Origin: Bacillota bacterium
GTDB lineage: Bacteria > Bacillota > Clostridia > Christensenellales > SZUA-584
Reading direction: 5' to 3'
Assembly: GCA_023406895.1 (NCBI GenBank)
Contig: JAEXTV010000026.1
Span: 24,660-88,659 of the forward strand
DNA length: 64,000 bases
Part shown: in pieces, positions 7,721 to 17,303 of the stretch
Layout: each line of letters opens with the position of its first letter
Position numbering within the stretch: position 1 is the first letter of the stretch
Made by a program: the position numbers and the translations under genes
Notes under the pieces: generated by a model
Databases searched by the model: none
The model's input: the letters and a program-made list of their open reading frames with translations, nothing else
Told to the model about the DNA's origin: nothing

Positions 7721-7777
7721 ACTTTCTCCATAAAATAGTGTATACTTGTGGCACCTTTAAATGAAATGAGGGGCAAA

Positions 7778-8794
7778 ATGAAAAAGTGCAATATCGGCGG
7801 GCAGGGTGTGCTCGAAGGCGTCATGATGCGCTCGCCGTCCAAATGCGGCCTTGCGGTAAGAAAGGCGACGGGTGAAATCGTTTATGACCGCGAGAACGTC
7901 GAATCGATCACCAAAAAGAACAAGTTTTACGGGCTGCCCATCGTTCGCGGCGTTGTCTCGTTTTTTGATATGATGGTGTTTGGTGTGAAGACAATCACCA
8001 AATCGGCCAAGATGTTTGACGAAACAACGGAGGATATTGAGCCGTCGAAGTTTGAAAAATTCGTGGCCAAGAAGACGGGCAAGGATGCGATGGATGTGGC
8101 GATGGTGTTCGCCGTGATCCTGTCCATCGGGCTGGCCGTGGGCATATTCTTCATACTGCCGACCGTGCTTGCCAACCTACTGCGGCCGCTGATTGCGTCG
8201 CACGTGCTGATGAACCTGATTGAAGGCGGCATACGGCTTGTTCTGTTCTTTGGGTATGTGATGCTCGTATCGCTCGTGAAGGAAATTAAACGCGTGTTTC
8301 AATACCACGGGGCAGAGCACAAAACGATTAACTGCTTTGAGCACGAGGAGCCGTTAACCGTCGAAAACATACAAAGATACAGAACGCTGCATCCGCGCTG
8401 CGGAACGAGCTATCTGCTGCTTGTGATGGTGATATCCATACTGCTGTTTTCGCTGCTGGGCTGGAGCCCGTCGTGGTTCGCGCGCATCGGCCTTCGCTTG
8501 CTGATGCTGCCCGTTGTGGCAGGCATTTCATATGAGTTTTTAAAATTCGCGGCCAAGGGCGATTCGCTTTTCTTCCGTGTGATTCGCTGGCCCGGCATGA
8601 TGCTGCAGAAGCTGACGACGGCTCCGCCGGATGACAGCATGGTGGAGGTGGCGGTGATTGCGTTTAAGGCGGCTCAGGATGAAGTGACCGACGAAGTGCT
8701 TGACGAGCTTGTGAAGAGCTACTATCGCCCCGTGCCCAAGAAAGACGAGGAAGCCAAAGCCCCGCTTGAAACGGCAGCCGAGGTGCAGGAATAG
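7778..8794 (+). CDS. DUF1385 membrane protein
   Basis: A 338-residue integral membrane protein. The N-terminal motif IGGQGVLEGVMMRSP is diagnostic for DUF1385. Hydrophobic helices lie at about residues 105-135 and 145-165, with two more near 210-245; the conserved block FQYHGAEHKTINCFEH with several histidines and ending LHPRCGTSYLL is also characteristic and could be a metal site (inference). The function is not established, but the gene almost always precedes prmC-prfA in clostridia, as it does here, with only three bases between its stop and prmC. I took the ATG at 7778, which follows GAGGGGC, rather than the upstream in-frame start at 7748. Confidence 0.85.
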   Translation: MKKCNIGGQGVLEGVMMRSPSKCGLAVRKATGEIVYDRENVESITKKNKFYGLPIVRGVVSFFDMMVFGVKTITKSAKMFDETTEDIEPSKFEKFVAKKTGKDAMDVAMVFAVILSIGLAVGIFFILPTVLANLLRPLIASHVLMNLIEGGIRLVLFFGYVMLVSLVKEIKRVFQYHGAEHKTINCFEHEEPLTVENIQRYRTLHPRCGTSYLLLVMVISILLFSLLGWSPSWFARIGLRLLMLPVVAGISYEFLKFAAKGDSLFFRVIRWPGMMLQKLTTAPPDDSMVEVAVIAFKAAQDEVTDEVLDELVKSYYRPVPKKDEEAKAPLETAAEVQE

Positions 8795-8797
8795 CGC

Positions 8798-9622
8798 ATG
8801 ACGGCGGCAAGAGACGCATATGCATCAGTCAGGGAACGGCTCAAAACCGCCGGAGTCAGCGAGCCGGACGCAAAGGCACGCGTGATTGTGGCTGAGGCGC
8901 TCGGCATTGGCCTTGGAGAGGTGCTGCTTCATCATGAAATCGATGAGGCATCGATAAAGAAAATCGACGACATGGCTGCAAAATGTGCGGCGGGTGAGCC
9001 CGTGGAATACGTGACAGGGCGTGCCTATTTTCGGCATAATGTGCTGACCGTGACACCGGATGTGCTGATACCGCGGCAGGAGACCGAACTGGTGGCGGAG
9101 GAAGCGATTCGCCTGATACGTGAGAACGGGTATAAGAAGGCGCTCGATTTATGCACGGGCAGCGGTTGTATCGCGATTGCGGTACAAACCGAAACGCGCA
9201 TAGAAACGCACGCGTGTGATATAAGTGAAAAGGCGCTGCTCGCTGCGCAGCAGAACGCCAAAGATAACAACGCCGATGTGCGCTTTTTTTTAAGCGATAT
9301 GTTCGGCGGTTTGACGGAAACGTACGATATCATCGTCAGCAATCCGCCGTATGTGAGCGACGATGAATACGAAACGCTGGACGAAAGCGTGCGCCATTAC
9401 GAGCCGCGCTTGGCACTCACCGCGGGTGACGGCCTCGCGTTTTATCGTATCATCGCGGGTGAGGCACGGCGGTATCTGGCTGAAGGCGGCGCGCTCGTGC
9501 TCGAAATCGGCGCGGATCAAGGCACGGATGTGACCGGCTTGCTCAAATCGGCCGGGTTTTCTGGGGTCATATGTGGGAAAGATTATGCAGGGCGTGACAG
9601 AATTGTGACAGCCCGAAGGTAA
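8798..9622 (+). CDS. prmC: Peptide chain release factor N5-glutamine methyltransferase
   Basis: A 274-residue SAM-dependent methyltransferase that methylates the glutamine of the GGQ motif in release factors. The N-terminal helical substrate domain (about 1-90) carries YVTGRAYFRH, followed by the Rossmann core with the SAM loop ALDLCTGSGCIAIAV and the catalytic NPPY in IVSNPPYVSD. Its natural substrate, RF1, is encoded directly downstream with 10 bases between, and DUF1385 lies directly upstream. Start ATG at 8798. Confidence 0.93.
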   Translation: MTAARDAYASVRERLKTAGVSEPDAKARVIVAEALGIGLGEVLLHHEIDEASIKKIDDMAAKCAAGEPVEYVTGRAYFRHNVLTVTPDVLIPRQETELVAEEAIRLIRENGYKKALDLCTGSGCIAIAVQTETRIETHACDISEKALLAAQQNAKDNNADVRFFLSDMFGGLTETYDIIVSNPPYVSDDEYETLDESVRHYEPRLALTAGDGLAFYRIIAGEARRYLAEGGALVLEIGADQGTDVTGLLKSAGFSGVICGKDYAGRDRIVTARR

Positions 9623-9632
9623 CAGGTGCAAA

Positions 9633-10697
9633 ATGTTTGACAAGCTTGAAGCAAGCAAAAAAAGATATATGGAGCTCGAAAATGAGCTCGCGAACGGCGA
9701 TGTGATTGCGAATCAGGAGCTGTACACAAAGCTCGTGAGAGAGCATTCATCGCTATCGGACGTGGTCAGCAAGTACGACGAGTACATGGAAAACCATGCG
9801 CAGATCGAGGATTTAAAGCTGATGGCGCTCGACAAGGATGAGGACATCGCGGTGATGGCGAAAGAAGAGCTCTCTGAGCGGCAGCAGAATGAAAAGAAGA
9901 TGGCCGAGGAGTTAAAGCTGCTGCTTGTGCCCAAGGACCCCAACGACGACAAAAACGTGGTGCTCGAAATCAGAGCGGGCACGGGCGGCGAGGAGGCGGC
10001 GCTGTTCGGCAGCGCCCTTTGGCGTATGTACACGCGGTTTGCGGAGCGCGCGGGCTTCGGCATTGAGCGGCTCGGCTCCAACATCACCGAGCTGGGCGGC
10101 GTGAAGGAACTCACGCTGCTGATTTCCGGCAAGGGCGCGTATTCGCGGCTCAAATACGAAAGCGGCGTACACCGCGTGCAGCGCGTGCCTGAGACCGAAT
10201 CGGGCGGGCGCATCCACACATCAGCGGCCACGGTGGCCGTGCTGCCCGAGGCAGAGGATGTGGACATTGAGATCAATCCGAACGACCTGCGCGTGGACGT
10301 TTACCGGTCTTCCGGCAACGGCGGGCAGAGCGTCAACACGACGGACTCCGCAGTGCGCATTACGCATGAACCGACAGGCCTTGTGGTCACGTGTCAGGAT
10401 GAAAAATCGCAGCTGAAGAATAAGGAAAAGGCGATGAAGGTTTTAAAAGCACGCCTTTACGATATTGCCAAACAGGCACAGGATAAGGAGCTTTCGCAGA
10501 ACCGCAAGAGCCAGATCGGCTCAGGCGACAGAAGCGAGCGCATCCGTACCTACAACTTCCCGCAGGGCCGCGTGACGGATCACCGCATTTCGCTCACGCT
10601 TTACAAGCTTGATCAGTTTATTGACGGTGACATGGACGAGATGATTGACGCGCTCGCGATAGCGGAAAAGACAAAAATGCTCACCGAGCAGGAATAA
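9633..10697 (+). CDS. prfA: Peptide chain release factor 1
   Basis: A 354-residue class I release factor that reads UAA and UAG stop codons and releases the finished peptide. The helical domain 1 comes first, followed by the codon-recognition domain (VPETESGGRIHTSAATVAVLPE) and the catalytic GGQ loop in SSGNGGQSVNTTDSAVRITH. Length and motifs match RF1 rather than RF2, and no programmed frameshift is present. Translated with prmC, whose product methylates its GGQ glutamine. Confidence 0.95.
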   Translation: MFDKLEASKKRYMELENELANGDVIANQELYTKLVREHSSLSDVVSKYDEYMENHAQIEDLKLMALDKDEDIAVMAKEELSERQQNEKKMAEELKLLLVPKDPNDDKNVVLEIRAGTGGEEAALFGSALWRMYTRFAERAGFGIERLGSNITELGGVKELTLLISGKGAYSRLKYESGVHRVQRVPETESGGRIHTSAATVAVLPEAEDVDIEINPNDLRVDVYRSSGNGGQSVNTTDSAVRITHEPTGLVVTCQDEKSQLKNKEKAMKVLKARLYDIAKQAQDKELSQNRKSQIGSGDRSERIRTYNFPQGRVTDHRISLTLYKLDQFIDGDMDEMIDALAIAEKTKMLTEQE

Positions 10698-10727
10698 TAA
10701 AAAATCATCGTTTAGTTTGGGAGATAT

Positions 10728-11150
10728 ATGAGGAAACGATCGCCGATAATCGTCTGCGTCCTTGTCTTTATGCTGTTATGCGGCTGCTCGGCTCCGCCCG
10801 CTGGACTTGAGAAACCTGCTTTTGAGAAAACAGGCATGAATGCAGGTTTGGGCGGCAGCGACGATCTGTCGGAGAGCGATTATTCTTATACGATATATCT
10901 CACCGCTGATGAAAGCTTAACACCGCAGATTAGCAGCATGCGGGTATCGGTCGGGGATAAAATCAGTGAGCACGTGACTGCCCAAGTCGAACCGAAATTC
11001 CTGTGTGATGATGATACAATCACCGTTGAGGGTAAGATAACGTTTGCATGCAATGGGCTTACCAAAGCGCAAATCGAGAATTTGGCGCCGTTTGTGAAAA
11101 GCCTAGAGGTCACGATGAACGACGGCACCGTCTATTCCATTCCATTATAA
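10728..11150 (+). CDS. Predicted lipoprotein, unknown function
   Basis: A 140-residue protein with a type II signal peptide: basic MRKR start, hydrophobic core and lipobox LLCGC with the lipidated cysteine at C20. The mature part is acidic and polar, with alternating beta-like segments, and I recognise no domain. It starts 30 bases after prfA, with GGGAG before the ATG, so it may be the last gene of that operon, though that position looks incidental to translation termination. Probably tethered to the outer face of the membrane. Confidence 0.6.
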   Translation: MRKRSPIIVCVLVFMLLCGCSAPPAGLEKPAFEKTGMNAGLGGSDDLSESDYSYTIYLTADESLTPQISSMRVSVGDKISEHVTAQVEPKFLCDDDTITVEGKITFACNGLTKAQIENLAPFVKSLEVTMNDGTVYSIPL

Positions 11151-11198
11151 TCTCAAAGTTTTCGCAGAGGTCAGATTGTCGATAAACTCCCTTCTTAT

Positions 11199-11315
11199 GT
11201 CATGCTGAGGAGCCCGGCGACGTGACTATGAAATGGAACGCATCCCATGGAGATACGCTTTAATCATGATTCCAGTCCATTGCGTGGTCAATCCTTAAGC
11301 GCCAACGGAATGACA
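11199..11315. repeat. Dispersed inverted repeat, family A (copy 1)
   Basis: Begins TGTCATGCTGAGGAGC and ends with GGAATGACA, so its ends can pair. The inside holds GCGACGT, GCATCCCATG and TCCAGTCCATTGCGTGGTCAA. The same parts in the same order recur at 63458-63568 and, more degraded, at 58737-58832. The 396-base gap between the lipoprotein and the ABC permease holds this repeat and a promoter but no gene. Confidence 0.6.
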
Positions 11316-11413
11316 CAAGTCGTTTATTTAACACCTTCCTTGCGCCCTTCGCGTCTGCGAAGGTTTTTTATTTACACCATAACATATTCCTAATATTGTA
11401 TAAATTAGTGCTA

Positions 11414-11442
11414 TTGTCGTTAAGTGATACGAATGTTACAAT
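11414..11442 (+). promoter_or_regulatory. Probable promoter of the ABC transporter cluster
   Basis: TTGTCG (11414-11419), 17 bases, TACAAT (11437-11442), about 105 bases before the first permease start. Confidence 0.5.
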
Positions 11443-11546
11443 AAGCATAATATTACAAATGAGTATGGATGACCATCCCTGAAATGACATCACTGTTTTG
11501 CATTTCAAAAATACCACGCGCTGCCCGGCGCGGAAAGGCAAAGGCT

Positions 11547-12767
11547 ATGTTTTGCTGGAGGAATGCATTTCTTAACGTCAAACGTCACAGGAGAAAAAGC
11601 ATATTGATTGCCGTAATCTGCATACTGATCGTGTTTTTTGTGTGCGTATACGTCAACAACATTAAAACAAGCGAGGAGCAGCTTGCGAATCTGCCCGAGT
11701 CCATCCCCGTGACGGCCAACATCAGCAACCTCATCGGGTCTCAAATCGTCGGCATCGAGATCAACGAGGGGTGGCTGTTTAAAACGAGGGACTCTTCCCA
11801 TGTGAAGGATATGCTCTACACCGCGCAGCTGCTGGCCAACTTCGCGTCGATGCCCGACGAGAAGGATGCCTACAAGGAGATACAGATCGCGGCGGTGAGT
11901 GAAGCCCGGGCCATCTCAAATTACAAGGACAAGAAGCTCGAGTTCGAAAACGGGGCCGATGAAAGCCTGCTGACGGGCAGCGAGGCCGTGTGCCTTGCAA
12001 CCAATGATTTTTTGCTGCAGAACAGCCTTGAAATCGGGGATACGATTGAGCTCGCGCTGTATACGCGCGTTTACGACTCTTACAGCACAGCGTTTCATCC
12101 CGAGCCCTTGGGGACGAGCCGCCTGCGCATTGTGGGGCGCATTTCGTCCGAGGTGTACAGCACGATGGATTCAGCCTTGATCTGCCCGCTTGGCTGGGCG
12201 CGTGATCTGCACGTGAAGACCGAACGGGATATGCATTACGATTCCGCCGCGTTCACGGTGGCCGACCCTCTCAATCTCAACGCGTTTAAAGCGGATATGG
12301 ACGCAATTGGATGGATGCCCGCCATGCCGACGGCGAATGATTCCCCGAAAGGCGAATCGGTGCGCGTGAGGGATGAGACGTTTATTAAAACGGCGGAAAA
12401 CCTCAAAAACAATCTGGCCGGCCTCTATACGTTTCTGCCGATCATATTCGCTGTGGTCGCGCTTTCGGGGTACGCCATATCGTACCTGCTCATGCAGAGC
12501 AGGCGGCGCGACATTGTGTTGATGCGCTCTCTCGGGTTCCGCCGCCTGACGTGTGTTGCGGTCATGCTGATTGAGTTCGCCGTGCTGAGCCTTGCGGGGT
12601 CTGTGCTGGGGCTCGCGGTGTCCGCGCTGCTGATCGGCTTTGCGAACGAAGGCACACCGCTATTTGCAATGCTGTTCTTCGCGAGCTTTTTAATCGGTAT
12701 CGCGGCGGCGGCTGTGCAATTAAGCGGCGTCAATTTAATGACGGGATTAGGGAAAACGGAGGAATAA
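11547..12767 (+). CDS. ABC transporter permease, FtsX/MacB type
   Basis: A 406-residue membrane protein with the FtsX layout: one N-terminal helix (about residues 18-38), a large outside domain, and three C-terminal helices (about 300-385). The segment after the second helix, RRRDIVLMRSLGFRR, is the typical cytoplasmic coupling region that meets the ATPase. I chose the ATG at 11547, preceded by GGAAAGG, over an upstream in-frame start at 11469 whose extra 26 residues have no family support. It is the first gene of a four-gene cluster, followed by the ATPase with only the stop between them. MacB-type systems do mechanical work on substrates outside the membrane; the substrate here is unknown. 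Confidence 0.8.
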   Translation: MFCWRNAFLNVKRHRRKSILIAVICILIVFFVCVYVNNIKTSEEQLANLPESIPVTANISNLIGSQIVGIEINEGWLFKTRDSSHVKDMLYTAQLLANFASMPDEKDAYKEIQIAAVSEARAISNYKDKKLEFENGADESLLTGSEAVCLATNDFLLQNSLEIGDTIELALYTRVYDSYSTAFHPEPLGTSRLRIVGRISSEVYSTMDSALICPLGWARDLHVKTERDMHYDSAAFTVADPLNLNAFKADMDAIGWMPAMPTANDSPKGESVRVRDETFIKTAENLKNNLAGLYTFLPIIFAVVALSGYAISYLLMQSRRRDIVLMRSLGFRRLTCVAVMLIEFAVLSLAGSVLGLAVSALLIGFANEGTPLFAMLFFASFLIGIAAAAVQLSGVNLMTGLGKTEE

Positions 12768-13472
12768 ATGATGAACGCGATTTTAAACGCAGAGAATGTG
12801 AGCTACACATATACGAGTAAATACCAGCGCGTGGAGGCCGTGAAGAACGTGTCGTGCACGTTTGAAGCGGGGAAGATGGCCGCGATTGTGGGCCGTTCGG
12901 GCAGCGGGAAGAGCACGCTCTTATCGCTGCTGGCGGGGCTCGATAACCCGACGGACGGCCAGATTTATTATGATGGAAAGGCGCTGGCTTCCATAGACAG
13001 AAACCGCTACCGCCGTGATACGGCCTCGGTGATTTATCAGTCATACAATCTGTTTCCGCTGCTCACCACGCTCGAAAACGTGATGTATCCGATGCAAATG
13101 CAGGGCAAAAGCCGCCATGACGCGATGCAGACGGCCAAAAAGCTGATGACAGAGGTGGGGCTTGAGGAAAGCGCGTATAAAAAGTTTCCGCAGATGATGA
13201 GCGGCGGCGAGCAGCAGCGCATCGCGATTGCGCGCGCGTTGGCCGCGGGCGGAAAGATACTGCTCGCGGATGAACCGACGGGCAACCTCGATACCACGAA
13301 CGAGCGCATGGTGGTGGCGCTGATCCAAGCGCTAGCGCATGATCATGGTTACACGGCCATCGTGGTGACGCATAACGACTTTGTGGCGTCGCAGGCCGAC
13401 AAGATTTACGTGATGAATGACGGCGCATTGAGGGAGAAGGACAATGAGAAGCAAGATGGTTGTGATCAATAG
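12768..13472 (+). CDS. ABC transporter ATP-binding protein, MacB/LolD type
   Basis: A 234-residue ATPase with Walker A GRSGSGKST (42-50), Q-loop YQSYNLFP, signature MSGGEQQ (144-150), Walker B ILLADEP (164-170) and the switch histidine in VVTHN. The sequence after the Walker B (TGNLD) places it with the LolD/MacB group that pairs with FtsX-type permeases. GGAGG precedes the ATG pair at 12768. The end of the gene overlaps the next permease by 29 bases, a sign of translational coupling. It is the only ATPase in the cluster, so it presumably serves all three permeases. Confidence 0.9.
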   Translation: MMNAILNAENVSYTYTSKYQRVEAVKNVSCTFEAGKMAAIVGRSGSGKSTLLSLLAGLDNPTDGQIYYDGKALASIDRNRYRRDTASVIYQSYNLFPLLTTLENVMYPMQMQGKSRHDAMQTAKKLMTEVGLEESAYKKFPQMMSGGEQQRIAIARALAAGGKILLADEPTGNLDTTNERMVVALIQALAHDHGYTAIVVTHNDFVASQADKIYVMNDGALREKDNEKQDGCDQ

Positions 13473-15297
13473 CCTGCGGCAGCTAATGCGCACGCCGGTG
13501 AAAACGCTGGCCTTTTTGGTGCTGCTGAGTCTCGCCGTCACTTTTTCTATGCTCGGGTTCCAGCTGTGGGCGGGCGCGCGGGACAACATCGAGCGGATCG
13601 ACAAAGCGTATATGACGATCGGCACGGTGGAGCAAATGGCAAACAGTGTGAGCACAGATCGAAGCTGGGATGCCGAAACAAAAAGCTATACGTATTTTTC
13701 CTATCAGGTTTACGGCGGCATCATCCCCGAGTCCGTGCTGGATTTTGAAGGCGCCGGTTATATCGTCAAGCCCGAGAAAAGGCCTGTTTACGGCGCGTAT
13801 ATGAAGGACTTTGTGATGAGCACCGATCCCGATTGGGAAATGTTTTACGACAACTGGAATCTGATTGCCGAACTGCAGCCGCGCGAAGACTGCATCACCG
13901 ATAAGCCTGTCTGCATGGACATTAAGAGAGTGCTCTGCGGAGATTTGGACGACTTTGTTGATGAGGTGTGGTTCTGTGACCACTGGAACGATACGCCCGT
14001 GCAGCTTTACGCGGATAAAACCTATATCATGTCGCTGCAGCAGGATTATCATCCGGACTTCGAAGAGGGATATATGCTGTTTATGCCTGCCCCCGCCATT
14101 ACCACTTCTCAGCGGGACAGCAACGGTAAACTGGTCAACGACCCGGTCACGGCGTGGGAGTCTCATGAGGATGACTGGGATGAGGTGATCGAGGGCTTTT
14201 ACGACACACCGCGAGGCAAGGCCTGGCTCAATCTGGTTGAAAGCGTCGAGTGGCGAAAATTCACGATTCCGGTGATGCCGACTCAAAATACAAAACTGCT
14301 GATGCCCTTCTACAACGGCGATGCGTGGGTACTTGAAGGCCGCGACATCAGCAGCGAGGAGTATAAGCAAGGCGACAAGGTTTGTCTGGTGGAAAAAGAA
14401 TTCGCTGCCAACAACAATCTGACCGTGGGCGACAGTTTGCAGTTGAAGCTCTATATAGCGGACTATCGAAACCCATCGTGGTATTTGACATCAGGCACGT
14501 TATTAAACGCCAAGGGCGAGATATACCCGGTTTTTGAAGATAGCGGCTATACGATTGTCGGCATATATGAAACATTGGAGACCTCGATATCGGAGATTTC
14601 AGATTATGATATAGCGGAAAACGCAGTGGTCATCCCGTCTGCGTCTGTGAAAAAAAGTGACGAGAACAACTTGACCGGCATTGGCCCCATGAAGGGGTAC
14701 TCGACTTCTTTCGAGATACCCAACGGCACTATTGACGAATATACGGCGGCATGGGAGAAGCAGGGCATCCCTGCGCTTGATATCAATTTCTTTGACAAGG
14801 GCTATACCAAAATCAAGGCCGGGCTCGACGACATGATGAACACGGCGAGCGTGCTGCTGATTGCCGGAACGGTGATTACGCTGCTCATCTTAATTCTGTT
14901 CTGCCATCTGTTCATCACCAAGCAGCGCAAGAGAACGGCGATTGAACGCTCGCTCGGCATGAGCAAGAAAGGATGCATTACGTCGCTGCTGACAGGCATC
15001 CTCGTGATCGTGATTCCCGCGTGCGTGATCGGCAGCGCGTTAAGCTATTATCTCACAGGCTATGCGGCGGAGCAGGTAACGGCGGCGCACATTGAACAGG
15101 CTTACGACACGACATACAGCGACTGGGTGAGCGCAGACACCGACGCGGAAGCGTATACCGTCAGCATGGAGAACAGTCTTAATAATGCCTTCGTCGGTTT
15201 GTGGGTGATTCCGGCGGCGCTTGTGGTTGCAATCGTCAATATACGCGGCAACTTAAAAAGCGAGCCGCTCCGGCTGCTGGGTGAAAAAGAGAGGTAG
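13444..15297 (+). CDS. ABC transporter permease, FtsX/MacB type, large outside domain (paralogue 1)
   Basis: A 617-residue permease with one helix at about 17-37, a very large extracellular region (about 40-470) and three C-terminal helices (about 475-500, 520-545, 575-595). The cytoplasmic loop KQRKRTAIERSLGMSKKG is the likely contact with the ATPase. The outside region has many aromatic and acidic residues (for example DNWNLIAELQPRED) and no domain I can name. The ATG at 13444 lies inside the ATPase gene behind GAGGGAGAAGGA. It is closely similar over its whole length to the next gene, so the pair arose by tandem duplication. Confidence 0.8.
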   Translation: MRSKMVVINSLRQLMRTPVKTLAFLVLLSLAVTFSMLGFQLWAGARDNIERIDKAYMTIGTVEQMANSVSTDRSWDAETKSYTYFSYQVYGGIIPESVLDFEGAGYIVKPEKRPVYGAYMKDFVMSTDPDWEMFYDNWNLIAELQPREDCITDKPVCMDIKRVLCGDLDDFVDEVWFCDHWNDTPVQLYADKTYIMSLQQDYHPDFEEGYMLFMPAPAITTSQRDSNGKLVNDPVTAWESHEDDWDEVIEGFYDTPRGKAWLNLVESVEWRKFTIPVMPTQNTKLLMPFYNGDAWVLEGRDISSEEYKQGDKVCLVEKEFAANNNLTVGDSLQLKLYIADYRNPSWYLTSGTLLNAKGEIYPVFEDSGYTIVGIYETLETSISEISDYDIAENAVVIPSASVKKSDENNLTGIGPMKGYSTSFEIPNGTIDEYTAAWEKQGIPALDINFFDKGYTKIKAGLDDMMNTASVLLIAGTVITLLILILFCHLFITKQRKRTAIERSLGMSKKGCITSLLTGILVIVIPACVIGSALSYYLTGYAAEQVTAAHIEQAYDTTYSDWVSADTDAEAYTVSMENSLNNAFVGLWVIPAALVVAIVNIRGNLKSEPLRLLGEKER

Positions 15298-15301
15298 CAG
15301 T

Positions 15302-17146
15302 TTGGTTATTCGAAACAGCTTGAGGCAGCTAATGCGCACGCCGGTGAAGACGTTGGCCTTTTTGGTGCTGCTGATTCTCGCTGTCACATTTTTTATGCTG
15401 GGCTTTCAACTGTGGGTGGGGGCGCGGGACAACATCGAGCGGATTGAAAAGGCCTACATGACGATCGGCACGGTGGAGCAACTGGCAAACAGTGTAGGGA
15501 CAGATCGCATGTGGGATGCCGAAACAAAAAGCTATACCTATTTTGTATCGCCGGGATATGATGGCATAATTCCCGAATCAGTGCTGGATTTTGAGGGTGC
15601 CGATTATATTTTGAGGCCCGAGAAAAGGCCTGTTTATGGCGCGTATATGCCGGGCTTTGTGATGAGCAAGAATCCCGACTGGGAATATCTCTATGATGAC
15701 TTTTTTCTGATTGCCGAATTGCAGCCGTTTGAGGACTGCGTGACCGATAAGCCTGTCCGCATGAAGGTAAAGAGAATGCTGTGCGGGGCTTTAAAAGATT
15801 TTGTCGATGATATCTGGTTCTGTGACCACGCGAATGATGCGCCGATTAAGCTCTATGCGGATAAAACCTATGTCGTGTCTTTGGCTCAGGATTTTCACCT
15901 TGATTTTGATGAGGGATATTTGCTCTTTATGCCGGCTTACAGTGTCAGCACAAACCAGCGCGATAAAAACGGAAAGCGCATCACAGACCCCATTACAAAG
16001 ATGGATACATGGGCAGATGCTTGGGATGAAGTGACTGACGGCTTTTACGACACCCCGCGAGGACAGGCCTGGCTGAACCTCATTGACAGCGTTGAATGGA
16101 GAAAATTTACGGTTCCGGTGATACCGACCCAAAACACAAAGCTGCTTATGCCCTTCTACGATGGCGATGCAACAATCATTGAGGGGCGTGACATCAGCCG
16201 TGAGGAGTATGAAAACGGCGATAAGGTGTGTCTGGTCGAAAGAAATTTTGCGGTTAATAACAACCTGACCGTGGGCAGCAGCTTGGAGCTTCCGCTGTAT
16301 ATTGCGAATTATTGGATACCGCCATGGTTTGTCTCGCATCAAGAATTATTAAACGCCAAGGGCGAGATCTATCCTGTTTTTGAAGACAGCACGTATACAA
16401 TCGTCGGCGTCTATCAAACATTAATCAAATCGATCACTGAAACATCGGATTATGATTTGACAGAGAACACGGTGGTGATTCCGTCCTCGTCCGTGAATAA
16501 CAGCGATGAGAACAACATTGCCGGAATGGGCCCCATGATGGGCTATACCACCTCTTTTCAGATTCCCAACGGCAAAATCGACGAGTACATGACGGGGTGG
16601 GAAAAGCAGGGCATAGACACGCTTGACATCAATTTTTATGACCACGGCTATACCAAAATTAAGGCCGGGCTTAATGACATGATGAACACGGCCAGCGTGC
16701 TATTGATAGCTGGCGGCATGATCACGCTGCTCATATTAATTCTGTTCTGCCATCTGTTCATCACCAAACAGCGCAAAAGGACGGCGATTGAACGCTCACT
16801 CGGCATGAGCAAAGGGCGATGCATCGCGTCACTGCTGACTGGCATCCTCGTGATCGTGATTCCCGCCTGTGTGATCGGCAGCGCGATCAGCTACGGATTG
16901 ACCGGGTACGCTGCGGAGCAGGTGACGGCGGCGCACAGCGAGCAGGCCTTTGACACGATGTACAGCGACTGGGTGAACAGCGACAACCCCGAAACGGACG
17001 AGTTGACAATCGGCATGAAAGGCAGCCTGAATAACACCTTGGTTGGATTATGGGTGATTCCCGCGGCGCTTGGCATTGCGCTTGTGAACATGCGCGGCAA
17101 CTTAAAAAGCGAGCCGCTCCGGCTGCTCGGGGAAAAAGAAAGGTAG
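15302..17146 (+). CDS. ABC transporter permease, FtsX/MacB type, large outside domain (paralogue 2)
   Basis: About 614 residues, aligning end to end with the preceding permease. The first helix (LMRTPVKTLAFLVLL) and the C-terminus (GNLKSEPLRLLGEKER) are almost identical, while the outside domain has drifted. The start is uncertain: a TTG at 15302 has GAGAGG seven bases upstream and aligns with the start region of the paralogue, whereas a GTG at 15281, inside the upstream gene, lacks a good ribosome site. It probably forms a heterodimer or an alternative dimer with one of the other permeases; which pairs form is not visible. No terminator is obvious after it. Confidence 0.78.
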   Translation: MVIRNSLRQLMRTPVKTLAFLVLLILAVTFFMLGFQLWVGARDNIERIEKAYMTIGTVEQLANSVGTDRMWDAETKSYTYFVSPGYDGIIPESVLDFEGADYILRPEKRPVYGAYMPGFVMSKNPDWEYLYDDFFLIAELQPFEDCVTDKPVRMKVKRMLCGALKDFVDDIWFCDHANDAPIKLYADKTYVVSLAQDFHLDFDEGYLLFMPAYSVSTNQRDKNGKRITDPITKMDTWADAWDEVTDGFYDTPRGQAWLNLIDSVEWRKFTVPVIPTQNTKLLMPFYDGDATIIEGRDISREEYENGDKVCLVERNFAVNNNLTVGSSLELPLYIANYWIPPWFVSHQELLNAKGEIYPVFEDSTYTIVGVYQTLIKSITETSDYDLTENTVVIPSSSVNNSDENNIAGMGPMMGYTTSFQIPNGKIDEYMTGWEKQGIDTLDINFYDHGYTKIKAGLNDMMNTASVLLIAGGMITLLILILFCHLFITKQRKRTAIERSLGMSKGRCIASLLTGILVIVIPACVIGSAISYGLTGYAAEQVTAAHSEQAFDTMYSDWVNSDNPETDELTIGMKGSLNNTLVGLWVIPAALGIALVNMRGNLKSEPLRLLGEKER

Positions 17147-17303
17147 CCGTTCAGCTTGATGCCAAACATTATTATAAAGCATGAAAGTGTATGATGAAAA
17201 CGAAGGCCGCGAAAAGTCCAAGTGAGAGGGATTGACTGTCTAACGCAAAAACGCATAGCGCGCGCTAAATAAGCGATAACGCAATCACTGGCCTGATCGG
17301 TCT

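Noticed and set aside
12425..13428. Minus-strand open frames opposite the ABC cluster
   Set aside because: Shadow frames of the permease and ATPase, with no family features.
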